A stretch of DNA of 64,000 bases from Negadavirga shengliensis (GCF_042652345.1 NZ_JBHSJJ010000004.1:62001-126000); one strand, 5' to 3'; shown: positions 1-9,704, numbered from the stretch's first letter. Made by a program: numbers and translations. The notes: generated from the sequence alone by a model not told the origin.

Positions 1-2
1 GA

Positions 3-194
3 AAAATGCTGCTTGAGCACAACGATGTGGCTAAACACGGCTTTCAGTACATTGACTGGCAGTTTGACGGCAAGGATATTATTTTTCTTTCCAGGACGGC
101 ACATGATGATGGCCTGGGTGGGGCCAGAAATAACCACGACGCCAATTTTCTTACTTTTCACAGGATCAGAAAGTTCAGAAAAATTACGCGTTAA
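3..194 (+). CDS. Sialidase-like secreted glycosidase, C-terminal fragment (cut by window start)
   Basis: Only the last 63 codons are visible; the frame is open to the window edge and ends at TAA 192-194. The peptide contains YIDWQFDGKDIIFLSRTA followed by an NNHDANFLTFHRI segment, which I recognise as the C-terminal end of bacterial sialidase/exo-alpha-sialidase-like six-bladed propellers of Bacteroidota glycan clusters. No catalytic residue lies in the visible part, so the activity cannot be checked. The internal ATG at 6 is not a real start. Family assignment is by recall of the tail signature and is moderately sure. Confidence 0.6.
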   Translation, partial: KMLLEHNDVAKHGFQYIDWQFDGKDIIFLSRTAHDDGLGGARNNHDANFLTFHRIRKFRKITR

Positions 195-321
195 AATAAT
201 GTCACCGAAAAGTGCATTGTCTTAACATCCTTCGATTAAACAACCGGTGACACAGCTGGTATTATCAAAGCTAATAAGAAAGTTTTTGACCTAATTGTTT
301 ATGCAGGGAGCGTATAACCGT

Positions 322-329
322 TATATTTG
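322..329 (+). promoter_or_regulatory. Bacteroidota -7 box candidate for the M3 peptidase gene
   Basis: TATATTTG matches the TAnnTTTG consensus of Bacteroidota sigma-ABfr promoters and lies 25 nt before the ATG at 355. No TTTG -33 element is found at the usual 19-21 nt spacing (nearest TTG at 295), so this is tentative. Confidence 0.3.
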
Positions 330-354
330 TTTTTGACCCTAATGATTACACCAG

Positions 355-2490
355 ATGAAACAGGCAATAATGGCTGTCGCCACTGCTGCTGCTTTGACAG
401 CTTCCTGCGGTGAGGATGATGAAACAGCAGGATTTACAAATCCATTCTTTGAGGCTTATCAAACCCCGTTTGAAGTCCCGCCATTTGACAAAATCACCAA
501 CGAACATTTTGTGCCTGCTTTGAAGGAGGGAATGAAGCGGCATCAAGAGGAAGTGGACGCCATTGTCAATTTTTCAGAACCGCCCACATTTGACAACACG
601 ATCGCTGCTTTGGACGCTTCAGGAGAGCTGCTGGAGAGAGTGAACCGTGTCTTCTCCAACCTCAACTCAGCCCATACCAATGATGAACTTCAGGCAATAG
701 CGAAAGAAATGGCTCCTGAGCTGTCCCAACACAATGATAATATCAATTTGAATGCAGGATTGTTCGAAAGGATAAGAACGGTATGGGAAAACAGGGAAAA
801 AGAACAATTGAACCCGGAGCAGCTAAAGCTGCTTGAAAAAAAATACCGGGCATTTATTAGAAACGGTGCCAATTTGAGTGATGAGGATAAAGAAAAGCTC
901 AGAGAAATCAACAGCAGACTGTCTGTCTTGAGCTTGCAGTTTGGACAAAACCTCTTGGCGGAAACCAATGATTTCCAACTCGTTGTTGACAGGGAAGAGG
1001 ATCTGGCCGGCTTGCCGGCCGAACTCAGAGAAGCTGCTGCCGACGAGGCTGAGGCTCGTGGAGAGGAGGGAACGTGGATATTTACCCTGCAAAACCCAAG
1101 CGTGATGCCCTTTCTTCAATATGCGGATAACAGGGAATTGCGGAAAAAAATATGGGAGGCTTATAAAAACCGGGGAGACAGGGACAATGACCGGGACAAC
1201 AAGGATGTTTTGGTCGAAATAGCGAATTTGAGGCTGAAGCGCGCGAATCTTCTGGGGTACAAAACCCATGCGGATTATGTACTGGAAGAGACCATGTCCA
1301 AAAATCCGGCAAATGTTTTGACCCTTTTGGATCAGTTATGGGCTCCGGCATTGGCCAAAGCCACAGAGGAAAAAAACGAAATGCAGGCCCTTTTGGAGGA
1401 GGAAGGCGAGGATTTGGAATTGGCTCCCTGGGACTGGAGGTATTATGAGGAAAAACTTCGGCAAAAGAAGTTTGATCTGGATGAACAGGAAGTGAAACCC
1501 TATTTCGCCTTGGATAAAGTGCAGGAGGGGGTGTTTATGGTAGTCAACAAGCTTTGGGGAATTACGCTTCAGGAGATTCCGGATATTCCGACCTATCATC
1601 CTGAAGCGAAGGCTTATGAAGTCAAGGAGGCGGATGGAAGCCATTTGGGGTTGTTGTATATGGATTTCCATCCTAGGCCTTCAAAGCGAGGAGGTGCATG
1701 GATGACCTCCTATAGAAGCCAAAAAACCATCGATGGAGAGAGAAAGGCCCCGGTGATTTCTATAGTCTGCAATTTTTCGAAGCCCACCGGAAATGCCCCC
1801 GCCTTACTGACTTTTGACGAAGTCACCACTTTCTTCCACGAGTTTGGCCATGCCCTGCACGGGCTGATGTCCAATGTCCAATACCGAAGTTTGGCGGGAA
1901 CTTCCGTTCCAAGAGATTTTGTGGAACTGCCCTCGCAGATCATGGAGAATTGGGCCACAGAACCGGAGGTGTTGAAGCAATATGCTTTTCATTACGAAAC
2001 GGGGGAAGTGATACCTGACGGGTTGATAGAAAAGCTGCAGAAGAGCGGAACTTTTGGTCAGGGTTTTGGTACCACGGAATATTTAGCGGCCTCGCTGTTG
2101 GATATGGATTATCACACGCAGGAACAAGCCATCACCGTCAGTGTTGCCGATTTTGAAAACGCTTCTATGGAAAGAATAGGACTGATTGATGAGATCATCC
2201 CGCGGTACAGAAGCACGTATTTTCAACATATATTCTCCGGTGGCTATTCATCGGGATATTACAGTTATATCTGGTCCGGGGTTTTGGATACCGATGCTTT
2301 CCAGGCGTTTAAGGAGACAGATTTGTTTGATGCCGAAAAAGCGGAACTTTTTAGAAAGGAAATTCTTGAAAGGGGAGGAACGGATGATCCCATGACAATG
2401 TATGTGAATTTCAGAGGTGCTGAACCCAAAATAGATGCTTTGCTCAAGAAACGGGGCCTGGATCAGGTTTCGGTTGACACGAGGAAATAA
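355..2490 (+). CDS. M3 family zinc metallopeptidase (peptidyl-dipeptidase Dcp / oligopeptidase type), probable lipoprotein
   Basis: A 711-residue oligopeptidase that should cleave short peptides in the cell envelope. The zinc site is plain: HEFGH at residues 495-499 supplies two histidines and the catalytic Glu496, and Glu524 in VELPSQ, 29 residues after His495, is the third ligand; this spacing is the same as in thimet oligopeptidase. The length fits full-size M3 enzymes. The N-terminus is a short hydrophobic stretch ending in LTASC (Cys18), a weak lipobox, so periplasmic or lipid-anchored location is inferred. The ATG at 355 is the first in frame that gives this signal. It stands alone between the sialidase fragment and sigma factor 1. 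Dcp versus oligopeptidase A specificity cannot be told from sequence. Confidence 0.9.
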   Translation: MKQAIMAVATAAALTASCGEDDETAGFTNPFFEAYQTPFEVPPFDKITNEHFVPALKEGMKRHQEEVDAIVNFSEPPTFDNTIAALDASGELLERVNRVFSNLNSAHTNDELQAIAKEMAPELSQHNDNINLNAGLFERIRTVWENREKEQLNPEQLKLLEKKYRAFIRNGANLSDEDKEKLREINSRLSVLSLQFGQNLLAETNDFQLVVDREEDLAGLPAELREAAADEAEARGEEGTWIFTLQNPSVMPFLQYADNRELRKKIWEAYKNRGDRDNDRDNKDVLVEIANLRLKRANLLGYKTHADYVLEETMSKNPANVLTLLDQLWAPALAKATEEKNEMQALLEEEGEDLELAPWDWRYYEEKLRQKKFDLDEQEVKPYFALDKVQEGVFMVVNKLWGITLQEIPDIPTYHPEAKAYEVKEADGSHLGLLYMDFHPRPSKRGGAWMTSYRSQKTIDGERKAPVISIVCNFSKPTGNAPALLTFDEVTTFFHEFGHALHGLMSNVQYRSLAGTSVPRDFVELPSQIMENWATEPEVLKQYAFHYETGEVIPDGLIEKLQKSGTFGQGFGTTEYLAASLLDMDYHTQEQAITVSVADFENASMERIGLIDEIIPRYRSTYFQHIFSGGYSSGYYSYIWSGVLDTDAFQAFKETDLFDAEKAELFRKEILERGGTDDPMTMYVNFRGAEPKIDALLKKRGLDQVSVDTRK

Positions 2491-2623
2491 CCGTGAAGAG
2501 ATCAGGAATATTTCCAACCTGGCCAACATGAATCGCTGCTATTATTTACCCAAAATTGTATGGATCACTAATAATCGTCATATAGGATTAAATAAGGTTT
2601 ATGTTGTTTTTTAATATATTATA

Positions 2624-2657
2624 GATAATTTTACTGCATAAGCGAAGTAAAATTATC
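2624..2657. promoter_or_regulatory. Perfect 12-bp inverted repeat just upstream of sigma factor 1
   Basis: GATAATTTTACT at 2624-2635 is exactly mirrored by AGTAAAATTATC at 2646-2657 with a 10-nt spacer, ending 10 nt before the ATG at 2668. It is AT-rich and lacks a following T run, so a leader hairpin or operator is more likely than a terminator. Nothing similar is seen before the other two sigma genes. Confidence 0.5.
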
Positions 2658-2667
2658 GAAATAACCC

Positions 2668-3282
2668 ATGAATAATCCATTGAAAGAAGAAAAATTGGTG
2701 TCTCTTTTTGGGAAACCCAAAGATTCTGTCTTCTTGGATGATAAAAAGACATGGGATGCCTTTAGAGCGGGAAAGGAGTCGGCATTTATCCACATTTATG
2801 AAACCTATTTCGATGTCCTTTATGCTTATGGCTGGAGGATAGCCGCTGATGAACCATTGATAAAGGATGCCATCCAGGAGATGTTCATTGACCTTAGAAA
2901 GCACCGGGAAAGGCTTGGCAAAACAGACTCCATCAAGTTTTATCTTTTTAAATGCCTCAAAAGAAAACTTTACAAAGAGGCTTCCAAGTGGGACCTCAAG
3001 AGGGAGGACTTTCCGCCATCGAATTACTTTGATTTTACGATTTCCCATGAACAACGGCTGATAGACCGGCAGATTGATGCCGACAGGTTGGAAAAGTTGA
3101 ATGTGGCGATAAAAAAACTTAGCCCCAGAAAAAAGGAGATCATCTATTATTGTTTTTATGAGGGGATGGATTATAAACAGATTCAGGAGATTATGGGTTT
3201 GGAAAACCCAAAAGTCGCCCGCAACCTGATGTACAAGGCGCTGGGCTTTTTGAGAGAGGTGCTGGGCGACGAAGGCCATTAG
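2668..3282 (+). CDS. ECF RNA polymerase sigma factor (Bacteroidota expansion family), locus 1
   Basis: 204 residues. Region 2 covers about 25-95 (WDAFRAGKESAFIHIYETYF, then DAIQEMFIDLRKHR, the -10 recognition helix area), and region 4 about 140-195 (LSPRKKEIIYYCFYEGMDY, then KQIQEIMGLENPKVARNLMYKA, the -35 binding helix-turn-helix). By family role it directs transcription of the susCD locus once released by FecR. It sits 149 bp before fecR and is co-oriented. Unlike the other two sigma factors of the window it has an acidic, non-hydrophobic C-terminus (EVLGDEGH). The start was chosen at the only ATG giving a normal N-terminus. Confidence 0.9.
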   Translation: MNNPLKEEKLVSLFGKPKDSVFLDDKKTWDAFRAGKESAFIHIYETYFDVLYAYGWRIAADEPLIKDAIQEMFIDLRKHRERLGKTDSIKFYLFKCLKRKLYKEASKWDLKREDFPPSNYFDFTISHEQRLIDRQIDADRLEKLNVAIKKLSPRKKEIIYYCFYEGMDYKQIQEIMGLENPKVARNLMYKALGFLREVLGDEGH

Positions 3283-3431
3283 TGAAGCTGGGTATCTAAA
3301 GTACCCGGCCCTTAGATGACCAACGATCAGCGCGTGGGAGTTTATTTTTTAAAAAAAAACTGAATTAATTTTTTCAAAGTGGGTGTCGTTTTAAGTGTCT
3401 TCTGCTTTTACCATTACAAGCCATATACTGC

Positions 3432-4478
3432 ATGAAGACAAAGGAAGATTTTTTATGTGATCCGGAATTTATCCGGTGGGTTAAGGAACCTGATAGGGAA
3501 TTGGACCTGTACTGGGAAAGGTGGATAAAAGCCAATCCCGACCATCTGCCCACCCTCAGACTCGCAAAGGAATTGCTGACGGGTGTACGGTATGAGACCG
3601 TGCAAGTACCTCAGGGTGCAAAAGAGGATATCTTAAACCAAATATTAAAAGAAGGCAGTTCGATTAAGGCTTCGGGTCATGAAAGGGAAGGCGCGGGTCG
3701 CTCTGGACATGGGCTATGGTCAAGAATGGGGCAGTTCGAAAGGGTCGCGGCCATACTATTGGTCAGTTTTGCTTTGGGATGGTTGGCATGGATGTCGCTG
3801 GACAGGGTCTTGCCGGTGGAACATGTTGTCCAGGAAACGGCTTTGATTCGGAAGACAACGGCTCCAGGTGAAAAGCTGCAGGTTACTTTGTCGGATGGTA
3901 CCCGCATTTGGATGAATTCGGCGAGTGAGCTGGAATTTCCCGAGAAATTCAATTCCCTGGAGAGGATCGTGTCGGTCCGGGGAGAAGTATTTTTTGAAGT
4001 AGAAAAAGACACATTACGTCCCTTTCAAGTAGTTACGGAAGGGATGACCACTACGGTATTGGGGACTTCGTTCAATATCAATACCAAAGACGATGGCCGG
4101 ATCAGCGTATCCCTTTTAACCGGCAAAGTGAGTGTAAAACCATCTATGGGAGCCGAGGCTATCTTTTTGAAACCCGGTGAGGCCATAAATTATCACATTG
4201 CCAGCAATAAGCATCAAGTGAGCCATTTTGATATCAAAGAAACCACAGCATGGAGGGAGGGTTGGATGATATTTAATAGAGCTTCATTGTCTCAGGTAGT
4301 CAACAAATTGGAAGATTGGTACGGTGTGAAAATCCATCTGGCCAACAGCCCAAAAGAAGAATGGCAGTTGTCAGCCGAGTACCAGCATCAGACACTGGAA
4401 AATGTACTGAAAAGCCTGTCTTACATCCAGGAGTTTGAATTCACCATAAATGGAAAAGAAGTGGAACTTAAATTTTAA
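3432..4478 (+). CDS. FecR family anti-sigma factor, locus 1
   Basis: 348 residues, single-span inner-membrane protein. A short cytoplasmic part binds the sigma factor, a membrane segment lies near residues 100-122 (VAAILLVSFALGWLAWM), the FecR domain follows (SDGTRIWMNSASELEFPEKF, then GEVFFEVEKD and TTTVLGTSFNI), and the C-terminal about 75 residues form a DUF4974/STN-like domain (LEDWYGVKIHLAN). Its role, known for the family, is to hold the ECF sigma factor until the STN domain of the partner SusC signals. Positioned between sigma 1 and susC1, it is the expected partner of both. Confidence 0.92.
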   Translation: MKTKEDFLCDPEFIRWVKEPDRELDLYWERWIKANPDHLPTLRLAKELLTGVRYETVQVPQGAKEDILNQILKEGSSIKASGHEREGAGRSGHGLWSRMGQFERVAAILLVSFALGWLAWMSLDRVLPVEHVVQETALIRKTTAPGEKLQVTLSDGTRIWMNSASELEFPEKFNSLERIVSVRGEVFFEVEKDTLRPFQVVTEGMTTTVLGTSFNINTKDDGRISVSLLTGKVSVKPSMGAEAIFLKPGEAINYHIASNKHQVSHFDIKETTAWREGWMIFNRASLSQVVNKLEDWYGVKIHLANSPKEEWQLSAEYQHQTLENVLKSLSYIQEFEFTINGKEVELKF

Positions 4479-4511
4479 GCCAATGAAAAACCTTGACAGC
4501 TCATAAAAAAA

Positions 4512-4535
4512 CCGGCAGACATCACTGCCTACCGG
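4512..4535 (-). ncRNA. Terminator-like hairpin of a possible antisense sRNA upstream of susC1
   Basis: On the minus strand this segment folds through GGCAG/CTGCC (plus two further G-C pairs beyond a bulge) and is followed at once by seven T residues (plus-strand A run 4505-4511). The U run lies on the minus side, so it would stop leftward transcription, not the fecR message. It ends 94 nt before the susC1 ATG, the same place as the better hairpins of loci 2 and 4. The stem is imperfect, so support comes mainly from position and the U run. Confidence 0.4.
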
Positions 4536-4629
4536 CCTTGGACTGGTCTGATGATGGCGAACATTGGGGAATGGGGCACATCAAAAGACCAGGCTTATTG
4601 AAATTTTCATCCAATAAACCCTTAAAATT

Positions 4630-7600
4630 ATGAAAAATAAATTACTAAAGACAATTTATATGTTGTCCAAATACTTCCTCTATGGCTTTATTTTACAATT
4701 GATGCTTTTTAATTTCGGTTTTGCCATTGACGCAAACGGCCAGTATAAAAGCATCGAGGAAGTAACCATTTCCATATCCAACGAAGAGCTGAGTCTCAGC
4801 CAGTTTTTCAGAGAGATACAGCGCCAAACGCCTTTCAAGTTTTCTTTTGACCACAAAGAGGTAGACCGCACGGTGGTTTTAACTTTTGAAGAAAAGACGG
4901 GTACGGTGGAGAAATTTTTAATAGCGGCAGCCAAGCAAAGCAAGCTTTCCTTCCGGCAGATCAATAATAACATTGATGTGGTGAAAGATAAGCGTACTGA
5001 AGTGGTGGCCGGCCAGGTGTATGATCCTATTTTCATAACAGGAATAGTGACAGATGAAAAAAGAGAGCCTATACCGGGTGCCACAGTAATTGTAGAGGGG
5101 ACGAGTACCGGGACAGCTACAGATATTGACGGTAATTTTTCCCTTGAAGTTGATGAAGGAGCCGTCCTTGTGGTTTCTTTTATTGGTTACAAACCACAGC
5201 GGATAACCACGTCCAATCAGACGGTACTTAACATCACCATGGAACTCGATGATTCCGCCCTGGAAGAAGTGGTGGTCATTGGCTACGGAACGGCAAAAAA
5301 GAAGGACCTTACAGGTGCCATCGCAAGCGTGGATTTGGAACAACAGCGATTGCAGCCGAACTTAAATGTGGTTCAAAGTTTAAGGGGGACAGTTGCCGGC
5401 GTAACTGTCACGGATAATGGTAGACCGGGATCTGATGCTTCCATTATGATTAGGGGAAGGAATTCCATCTCTGCTAGCAACGCTCCATTGATTGTATTGG
5501 ACGGAGTCATTTATGCTGGGGGAAGGCTCTCGGATATAAATCCCGGTGACATTGAGTCTATCGATATTCTGAAAGACGCCAGCTCTACGGCAGTTTATGG
5601 GTCGTTAGCGGCAAACGGAGTGATAGAAATCACCACCAAAAGGGGAAAGACAGATAAACCGAGAATATCGTTGAATTCCTACTATGGCACCTCTGACTTT
5701 GCCCATATCCCTGATTACCTGGACGCGGAACAATATTTAAGAGTAAGGGCAGACGCGGAGCGGGCCGATGGGGGAGAGCTTCCTTTTCAGGCGATAGAAC
5801 AGGCCAATATTGACGCGGGGATTACCATTGATCCGTTTGAGGAGATTAAGAGAAGGGCGCCTGTTTCGAATAATGAATTGAGTGTATCCGGGAAAACCGA
5901 TAGGGTTACCTATTTCTTTTCAGGATCCTACTCTGACATAAAATCACCAGTGAAAGGAGATAATTTTTCCAGAATTGCAGGCCGGGCAAATATTGATGTG
6001 GCGGTTACGGACTGGCTTAATGTCGGGCTGAATACCGGGTACAGTGCCAGGGACAACTCTGGAGTAAGGGCTGATCTTGTTCACACAACGTACTTGAGTC
6101 CATATGCTAATTTATATTACGAGGATGGTACGCCAAGACCACAACCTATGGGGATTGGCCTGGTAAGTAATCCCTTACAAGGTACACTATTACACCAGAA
6201 TCACATCAAGTCCAAAACGCTGTTTGTCAATTCCTACGCAGATGTCTTGTTGCCCATAGAGGGATTGTCATACAGATTAAACGTAGGATATACCCAACGT
6301 AACGATGAAGATTTCTTCTATAGACCGTCTTTTCAGCGGGAGCAATTTTTCAATTTAGGCAATGGTCATAAAGAACACTATGAGGCCCAAAATCTGACGC
6401 TGGAAAATATTGTGAGGTATAGTCAGGTCATCAATATGGATCATGAAATCAATTTCACGTTTCTATATGGAATGTACACGCTAATGGATCAAGGGTCCAG
6501 GTTGAGCAGCAACAATATTTTTAATGATGCACTGGGATGGAACTCGCTTGAAATTGGGGAGAACTTTAATATTAATACCTATGCCGGAGAGAGTCAGCAA
6601 CTATCCACCATGGGTAGAATCGGATACCGGTTTAAGGGAAAATACATTGCTGATTTTAGTATGAGGAGAGACGGTTATTCTGCATTTGGACAAGGGAACA
6701 AATTTGGGATTTTTCCTGCCGTAGGGCTAAGTTGGAACATTATCGAAGAGAATTTTCTCTCAAATGCAGGCTTCCTGGACAATCTAAAAATAAGGGCTTC
6801 CTGGGGCAAAAATGGGAACAGAGGAGTAAACAGGTATTCTTCTTTGAGTAACATGGATAGGGCCAACTATGTATTTGGCGATGGGGGGAGCACTTCTGTT
6901 GGCTTGTATACGACCACCATGGCCAATCCAAACCTGGGTTGGGAAACAACTACCAGTACAAACTTTGGCGTGGATTTTAGTGTGTTGTCCAATAGGATTT
7001 CAGGATCAGTGGAGTATTATTACAGCCGCACTACAGATCTGTTGTTAAACCAGACTATCCCCAATCCCACAGGCTTTGAAACATTTTTAAGGAATATAGG
7101 GGAGGTGGAAAACAGAGGCGTTGAGCTTTCTTTAAATACCCTTAACCTACAAAAAGGCGCGTTTACCTGGAGTACATCTTTTGCCTTCACGTTAAACAGA
7201 AACAAAATACTACGGTTGACAGGAAGGGATCTCAATGGGGATGGAATTGAAGATGATGACATCGCCAGTGGCTGGTTCATTGGCCACCCTCTGGGAACCA
7301 ATTTTGATTATGTGTTTGATGGTATATTTCAAGAAGGAGACGAAGACCTGTCTTTGATCCAAGGCGCCCAGCCGGGACATGTGAGGTTTAAGGATATGGA
7401 CGGGGATGGCGTGATTACTCCCAATGACAGGACAGTATTGCATTCCAACCAACCGGATTTTTTGGCAGGCATTACCAATAATTTCTCCTACAAAGGGTTA
7501 AATCTGATGGTGATGTTTAATGTTCGTCAGGGAGGCTATAGTCCTAATGTTCCTACTAATCCAGGTATCCAGTTTTATGATTTGGCAAATGTCCTGAATG

Positions 7601-7914
7601 TGCCCTACTGGACACCGGAAAATCCCATCAATACGCATGCAGCCATCAACTACCGAAATCCTTTGGGATACGGGTTTTATCAGAGCAGGAGCTTTGTGAG
7701 GCTTCAGGACGTCTCCTTAAGTTATAATCTACCGTTCCTTATTTTGGAAAAGCTTAAACTGGGCAACGTCCAGGTATACGTAAGCGGAAAAAATCTGGTC
7801 ACTTGGACCAAATGGCAGGGTTGGGATCCGGAGTTTGGTGGAGGAGGTAGAGGAGCCGGAAACAATGGACCTCTTTTAAAAACATACACTGTTGGGTTAA
7901 ATATTCAACTTTAA
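4630..7914 (+). CDS. SusC/RagA TonB-dependent outer-membrane transporter with STN signalling domain, locus 1
   Basis: 1094 residues. Order: export signal (about 1-37), STN domain (about 45-115) that contacts FecR, carboxypeptidase-regulatory-like beta domain (about 136-215, TGIVTDEKREPIPGATV), TonB-box-like EEVVVIGYG at 212-220, plug domain (about 225-345, with IESIDILKDASSTAVYGS), then a 22-strand-type barrel to the C-terminus. It imports a glycan or glycoside through the outer membrane together with the SusD lipoprotein 11 bp downstream. The ligand is unknown. The A-rich leader, hairpin and upstream fecR suggest control by sigma 1. It is close in layout to SusC2 (18944). Confidence 0.95.
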   Translation: MKNKLLKTIYMLSKYFLYGFILQLMLFNFGFAIDANGQYKSIEEVTISISNEELSLSQFFREIQRQTPFKFSFDHKEVDRTVVLTFEEKTGTVEKFLIAAAKQSKLSFRQINNNIDVVKDKRTEVVAGQVYDPIFITGIVTDEKREPIPGATVIVEGTSTGTATDIDGNFSLEVDEGAVLVVSFIGYKPQRITTSNQTVLNITMELDDSALEEVVVIGYGTAKKKDLTGAIASVDLEQQRLQPNLNVVQSLRGTVAGVTVTDNGRPGSDASIMIRGRNSISASNAPLIVLDGVIYAGGRLSDINPGDIESIDILKDASSTAVYGSLAANGVIEITTKRGKTDKPRISLNSYYGTSDFAHIPDYLDAEQYLRVRADAERADGGELPFQAIEQANIDAGITIDPFEEIKRRAPVSNNELSVSGKTDRVTYFFSGSYSDIKSPVKGDNFSRIAGRANIDVAVTDWLNVGLNTGYSARDNSGVRADLVHTTYLSPYANLYYEDGTPRPQPMGIGLVSNPLQGTLLHQNHIKSKTLFVNSYADVLLPIEGLSYRLNVGYTQRNDEDFFYRPSFQREQFFNLGNGHKEHYEAQNLTLENIVRYSQVINMDHEINFTFLYGMYTLMDQGSRLSSNNIFNDALGWNSLEIGENFNINTYAGESQQLSTMGRIGYRFKGKYIADFSMRRDGYSAFGQGNKFGIFPAVGLSWNIIEENFLSNAGFLDNLKIRASWGKNGNRGVNRYSSLSNMDRANYVFGDGGSTSVGLYTTTMANPNLGWETTTSTNFGVDFSVLSNRISGSVEYYYSRTTDLLLNQTIPNPTGFETFLRNIGEVENRGVELSLNTLNLQKGAFTWSTSFAFTLNRNKILRLTGRDLNGDGIEDDDIASGWFIGHPLGTNFDYVFDGIFQEGDEDLSLIQGAQPGHVRFKDMDGDGVITPNDRTVLHSNQPDFLAGITNNFSYKGLNLMVMFNVRQGGYSPNVPTNPGIQFYDLANVLNVPYWTPENPINTHAAINYRNPLGYGFYQSRSFVRLQDVSLSYNLPFLILEKLKLGNVQVYVSGKNLVTWTKWQGWDPEFGGGGRGAGNNGPLLKTYTVGLNIQL

Positions 7915-7925
7915 ACGAAGAAATC

Positions 7926-9614
7926 ATGAAAAGCTATATAAAATCATTTTCTCTAATCATCCTTTTGTCAGGAATGTACCTTTCCTGCGGTGAAGAATTT
8001 TTGGAAGAAATTCCTTTGGATAGATTTAGTCCGGAGAATTTGCTTGTCAATGAGGCAGGCTATGATGCGGCAGTAGTGGCTTTGTACCGGGCCGCCAGAC
8101 TGGAACATAGTGTCGGAGGTGTTAACTTTGACTACATGAATCTGGGTACGGATTTGGTTGAATGGGGCAGGCCGGATGGCAGGGGGTTTAAGGATTATAC
8201 GTTATTGAACCCTCAGTCGAACGAGGCAAGTAGCTACTGGGATTGGGCGTACAAAGATATGATCAGGCAATGTAATCTTATTCTCGATGATATTGACAAT
8301 CCCGAACTTGATATTTCAGAAGCAGGCAGGGACAATGTATCCGGTCAGGCCAAATTTTTTCGGGGCTATACCTACAATGTATTGGTAAACTTATACGGAG
8401 GAGTCCCCATCGTAGACCAGAGATTGATCGAACCAAGGTTTGATTTTACAAGGACAAGCAGGGAGGAAGTATTGAGATTTATCGCAAACGATTTAGAAGA
8501 AGCCGGACAAGAGCTGCCTCCGGTATCCAATATCTCTGACGGTAGAATTTATCAGGGTGCTGCTTATCATTTGCTTTCAGAGGTATACATTTCTTTAGGT
8601 CTGGAAACAGGAGATCAGACGTTTTATGAGAAAGCGGTGGAAGCAGCATCCAAGGTGATCAATGGAGAAACAGGCCATTATCAATTGATGACAGAAAGAT
8701 TTGGTGACTTAAGCAAACCCGGTGATGTTTTTTCGGACCTATTTAGGTATAACCAGCAAAACAGGTCATCAGGAAACCTTGAAGTGATCTGGGCATGGCA
8801 GTTTGAGGCGTTTACTATTGGTGGAGGAGAGCCGAGAGGGAACAACAGTTCACGGTTGTGGGGACCGGAACAAGAGCGGATAAGATCTCCAAATGGAATT
8901 AATAATTTATTTGCCGCGGACAGTCTAAACAGGGGTATTGGCGTCATGTCTTTGTTGAACTATTGGAAATATGACATCTGGCAGTTGGATCCGGATGACA
9001 TGCGGAATTCAAGGTATAATGTGAGGAGGGATTTTTACTACAATAATCCCGCAGATGAAGAATATTTTGGCAGGAAAGTCCTGACAGGGAGGGATGCGCA
9101 AGGGAGATTGGTTGTCGCAAGGGAAGACGGTAGCCTCACTGATTGGGTTTTGGACACTTTAAGAATGTATTACCCCTGGATAAGCAAAATTGACGGAAGA
9201 CCTTTTGCGGACGATCCATCAGCGGGCCAGACAGCCAATGATTTTATCAAGATGAGGCTAGCTGAAACCTACTTGCTGAGAGCTGAGGCTTATTTCAGGA
9301 GCGGCGACCCTCAACGCGCTGCTGACGATATCAATGTCGTACGCTCCAGAGCAAATGCGGTGCTGATTGGGGCAGACCAGGTGGATATAGATTTTATCCT
9401 GGATGAAAGGGCCAGGGAACTGGTCGTAGAAGAACCCAGAATGAGGACCTTGATAAGGATGGGCTTGCTGTACGATAGGGTAATGCGGTACAATTATAGT
9501 TCGGCTACCACCGTTCAGCCACATAATAATCTATGGCCTATTCCTCAAAGCTTTATCGATGCCAATGTGGAAGCCAGAATCGAGCAGAATCCTGGATACC
9601 CAGGAGGAAGTTAA
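7926..9614 (+). CDS. SusD/RagB family surface glycan-binding lipoprotein, locus 1
   Basis: 562 residues. The signal ends in YLSC (Cys21), then EEFLEEIPLDRFSPENL, the usual SusD N-terminus. TPR-like helices carry FRGYTYNVLVNLYGGVP, and the C-terminus has DERARELVVEEPRM and NLWPIPQSFIDANV ending near QNPGYP, all SusD landmarks. It caps SusC1 on the cell surface and binds substrate. It closely resembles SusD2 (22269): both share a DDINVVR-RANA block and FILDER-REL, suggesting related substrates in loci 1 and 2. Translationally linked to susC1 by 11 bp. Confidence 0.94.
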   Translation: MKSYIKSFSLIILLSGMYLSCGEEFLEEIPLDRFSPENLLVNEAGYDAAVVALYRAARLEHSVGGVNFDYMNLGTDLVEWGRPDGRGFKDYTLLNPQSNEASSYWDWAYKDMIRQCNLILDDIDNPELDISEAGRDNVSGQAKFFRGYTYNVLVNLYGGVPIVDQRLIEPRFDFTRTSREEVLRFIANDLEEAGQELPPVSNISDGRIYQGAAYHLLSEVYISLGLETGDQTFYEKAVEAASKVINGETGHYQLMTERFGDLSKPGDVFSDLFRYNQQNRSSGNLEVIWAWQFEAFTIGGGEPRGNNSSRLWGPEQERIRSPNGINNLFAADSLNRGIGVMSLLNYWKYDIWQLDPDDMRNSRYNVRRDFYYNNPADEEYFGRKVLTGRDAQGRLVVAREDGSLTDWVLDTLRMYYPWISKIDGRPFADDPSAGQTANDFIKMRLAETYLLRAEAYFRSGDPQRAADDINVVRSRANAVLIGADQVDIDFILDERARELVVEEPRMRTLIRMGLLYDRVMRYNYSSATTVQPHNNLWPIPQSFIDANVEARIEQNPGYPGGS

Positions 9615-9625
9615 AACCGTTTAGG

Positions 9626-9665
9626 AACCGGCGTTTGCCTAGCGAAAAGGCAAACGCCGGTTTTT
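9626..9665 (+). terminator. Rho-independent terminator after susD1
   Basis: A perfect 15-bp stem (AACCGGCGTTTGCCT, 9626-9640, against 9648-9662), a 7-nt loop, then a T run. It separates the susCD message from the downstream oxidoreductase pair, which either has its own promoter in the 39 bp before 9705 or depends on read-through. Confidence 0.9.
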
Positions 9666-9704
9666 CATTGATAAATTATTAAAGTGACCTATTTGGAAAT
9701 AGTT

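Noticed and set aside
4512..4535. Plus-strand terminator for fecR1 (and likewise at 18822 and 52804)
   Set aside because: No T run follows on the plus strand; the T-rich side is on the minus strand.
9684..9704. GTG start for the large FAD oxidoreductase
   Set aside because: It would put seven residues before the NRRKFLN Tat motif; ATG 9705 gives a normal signal.
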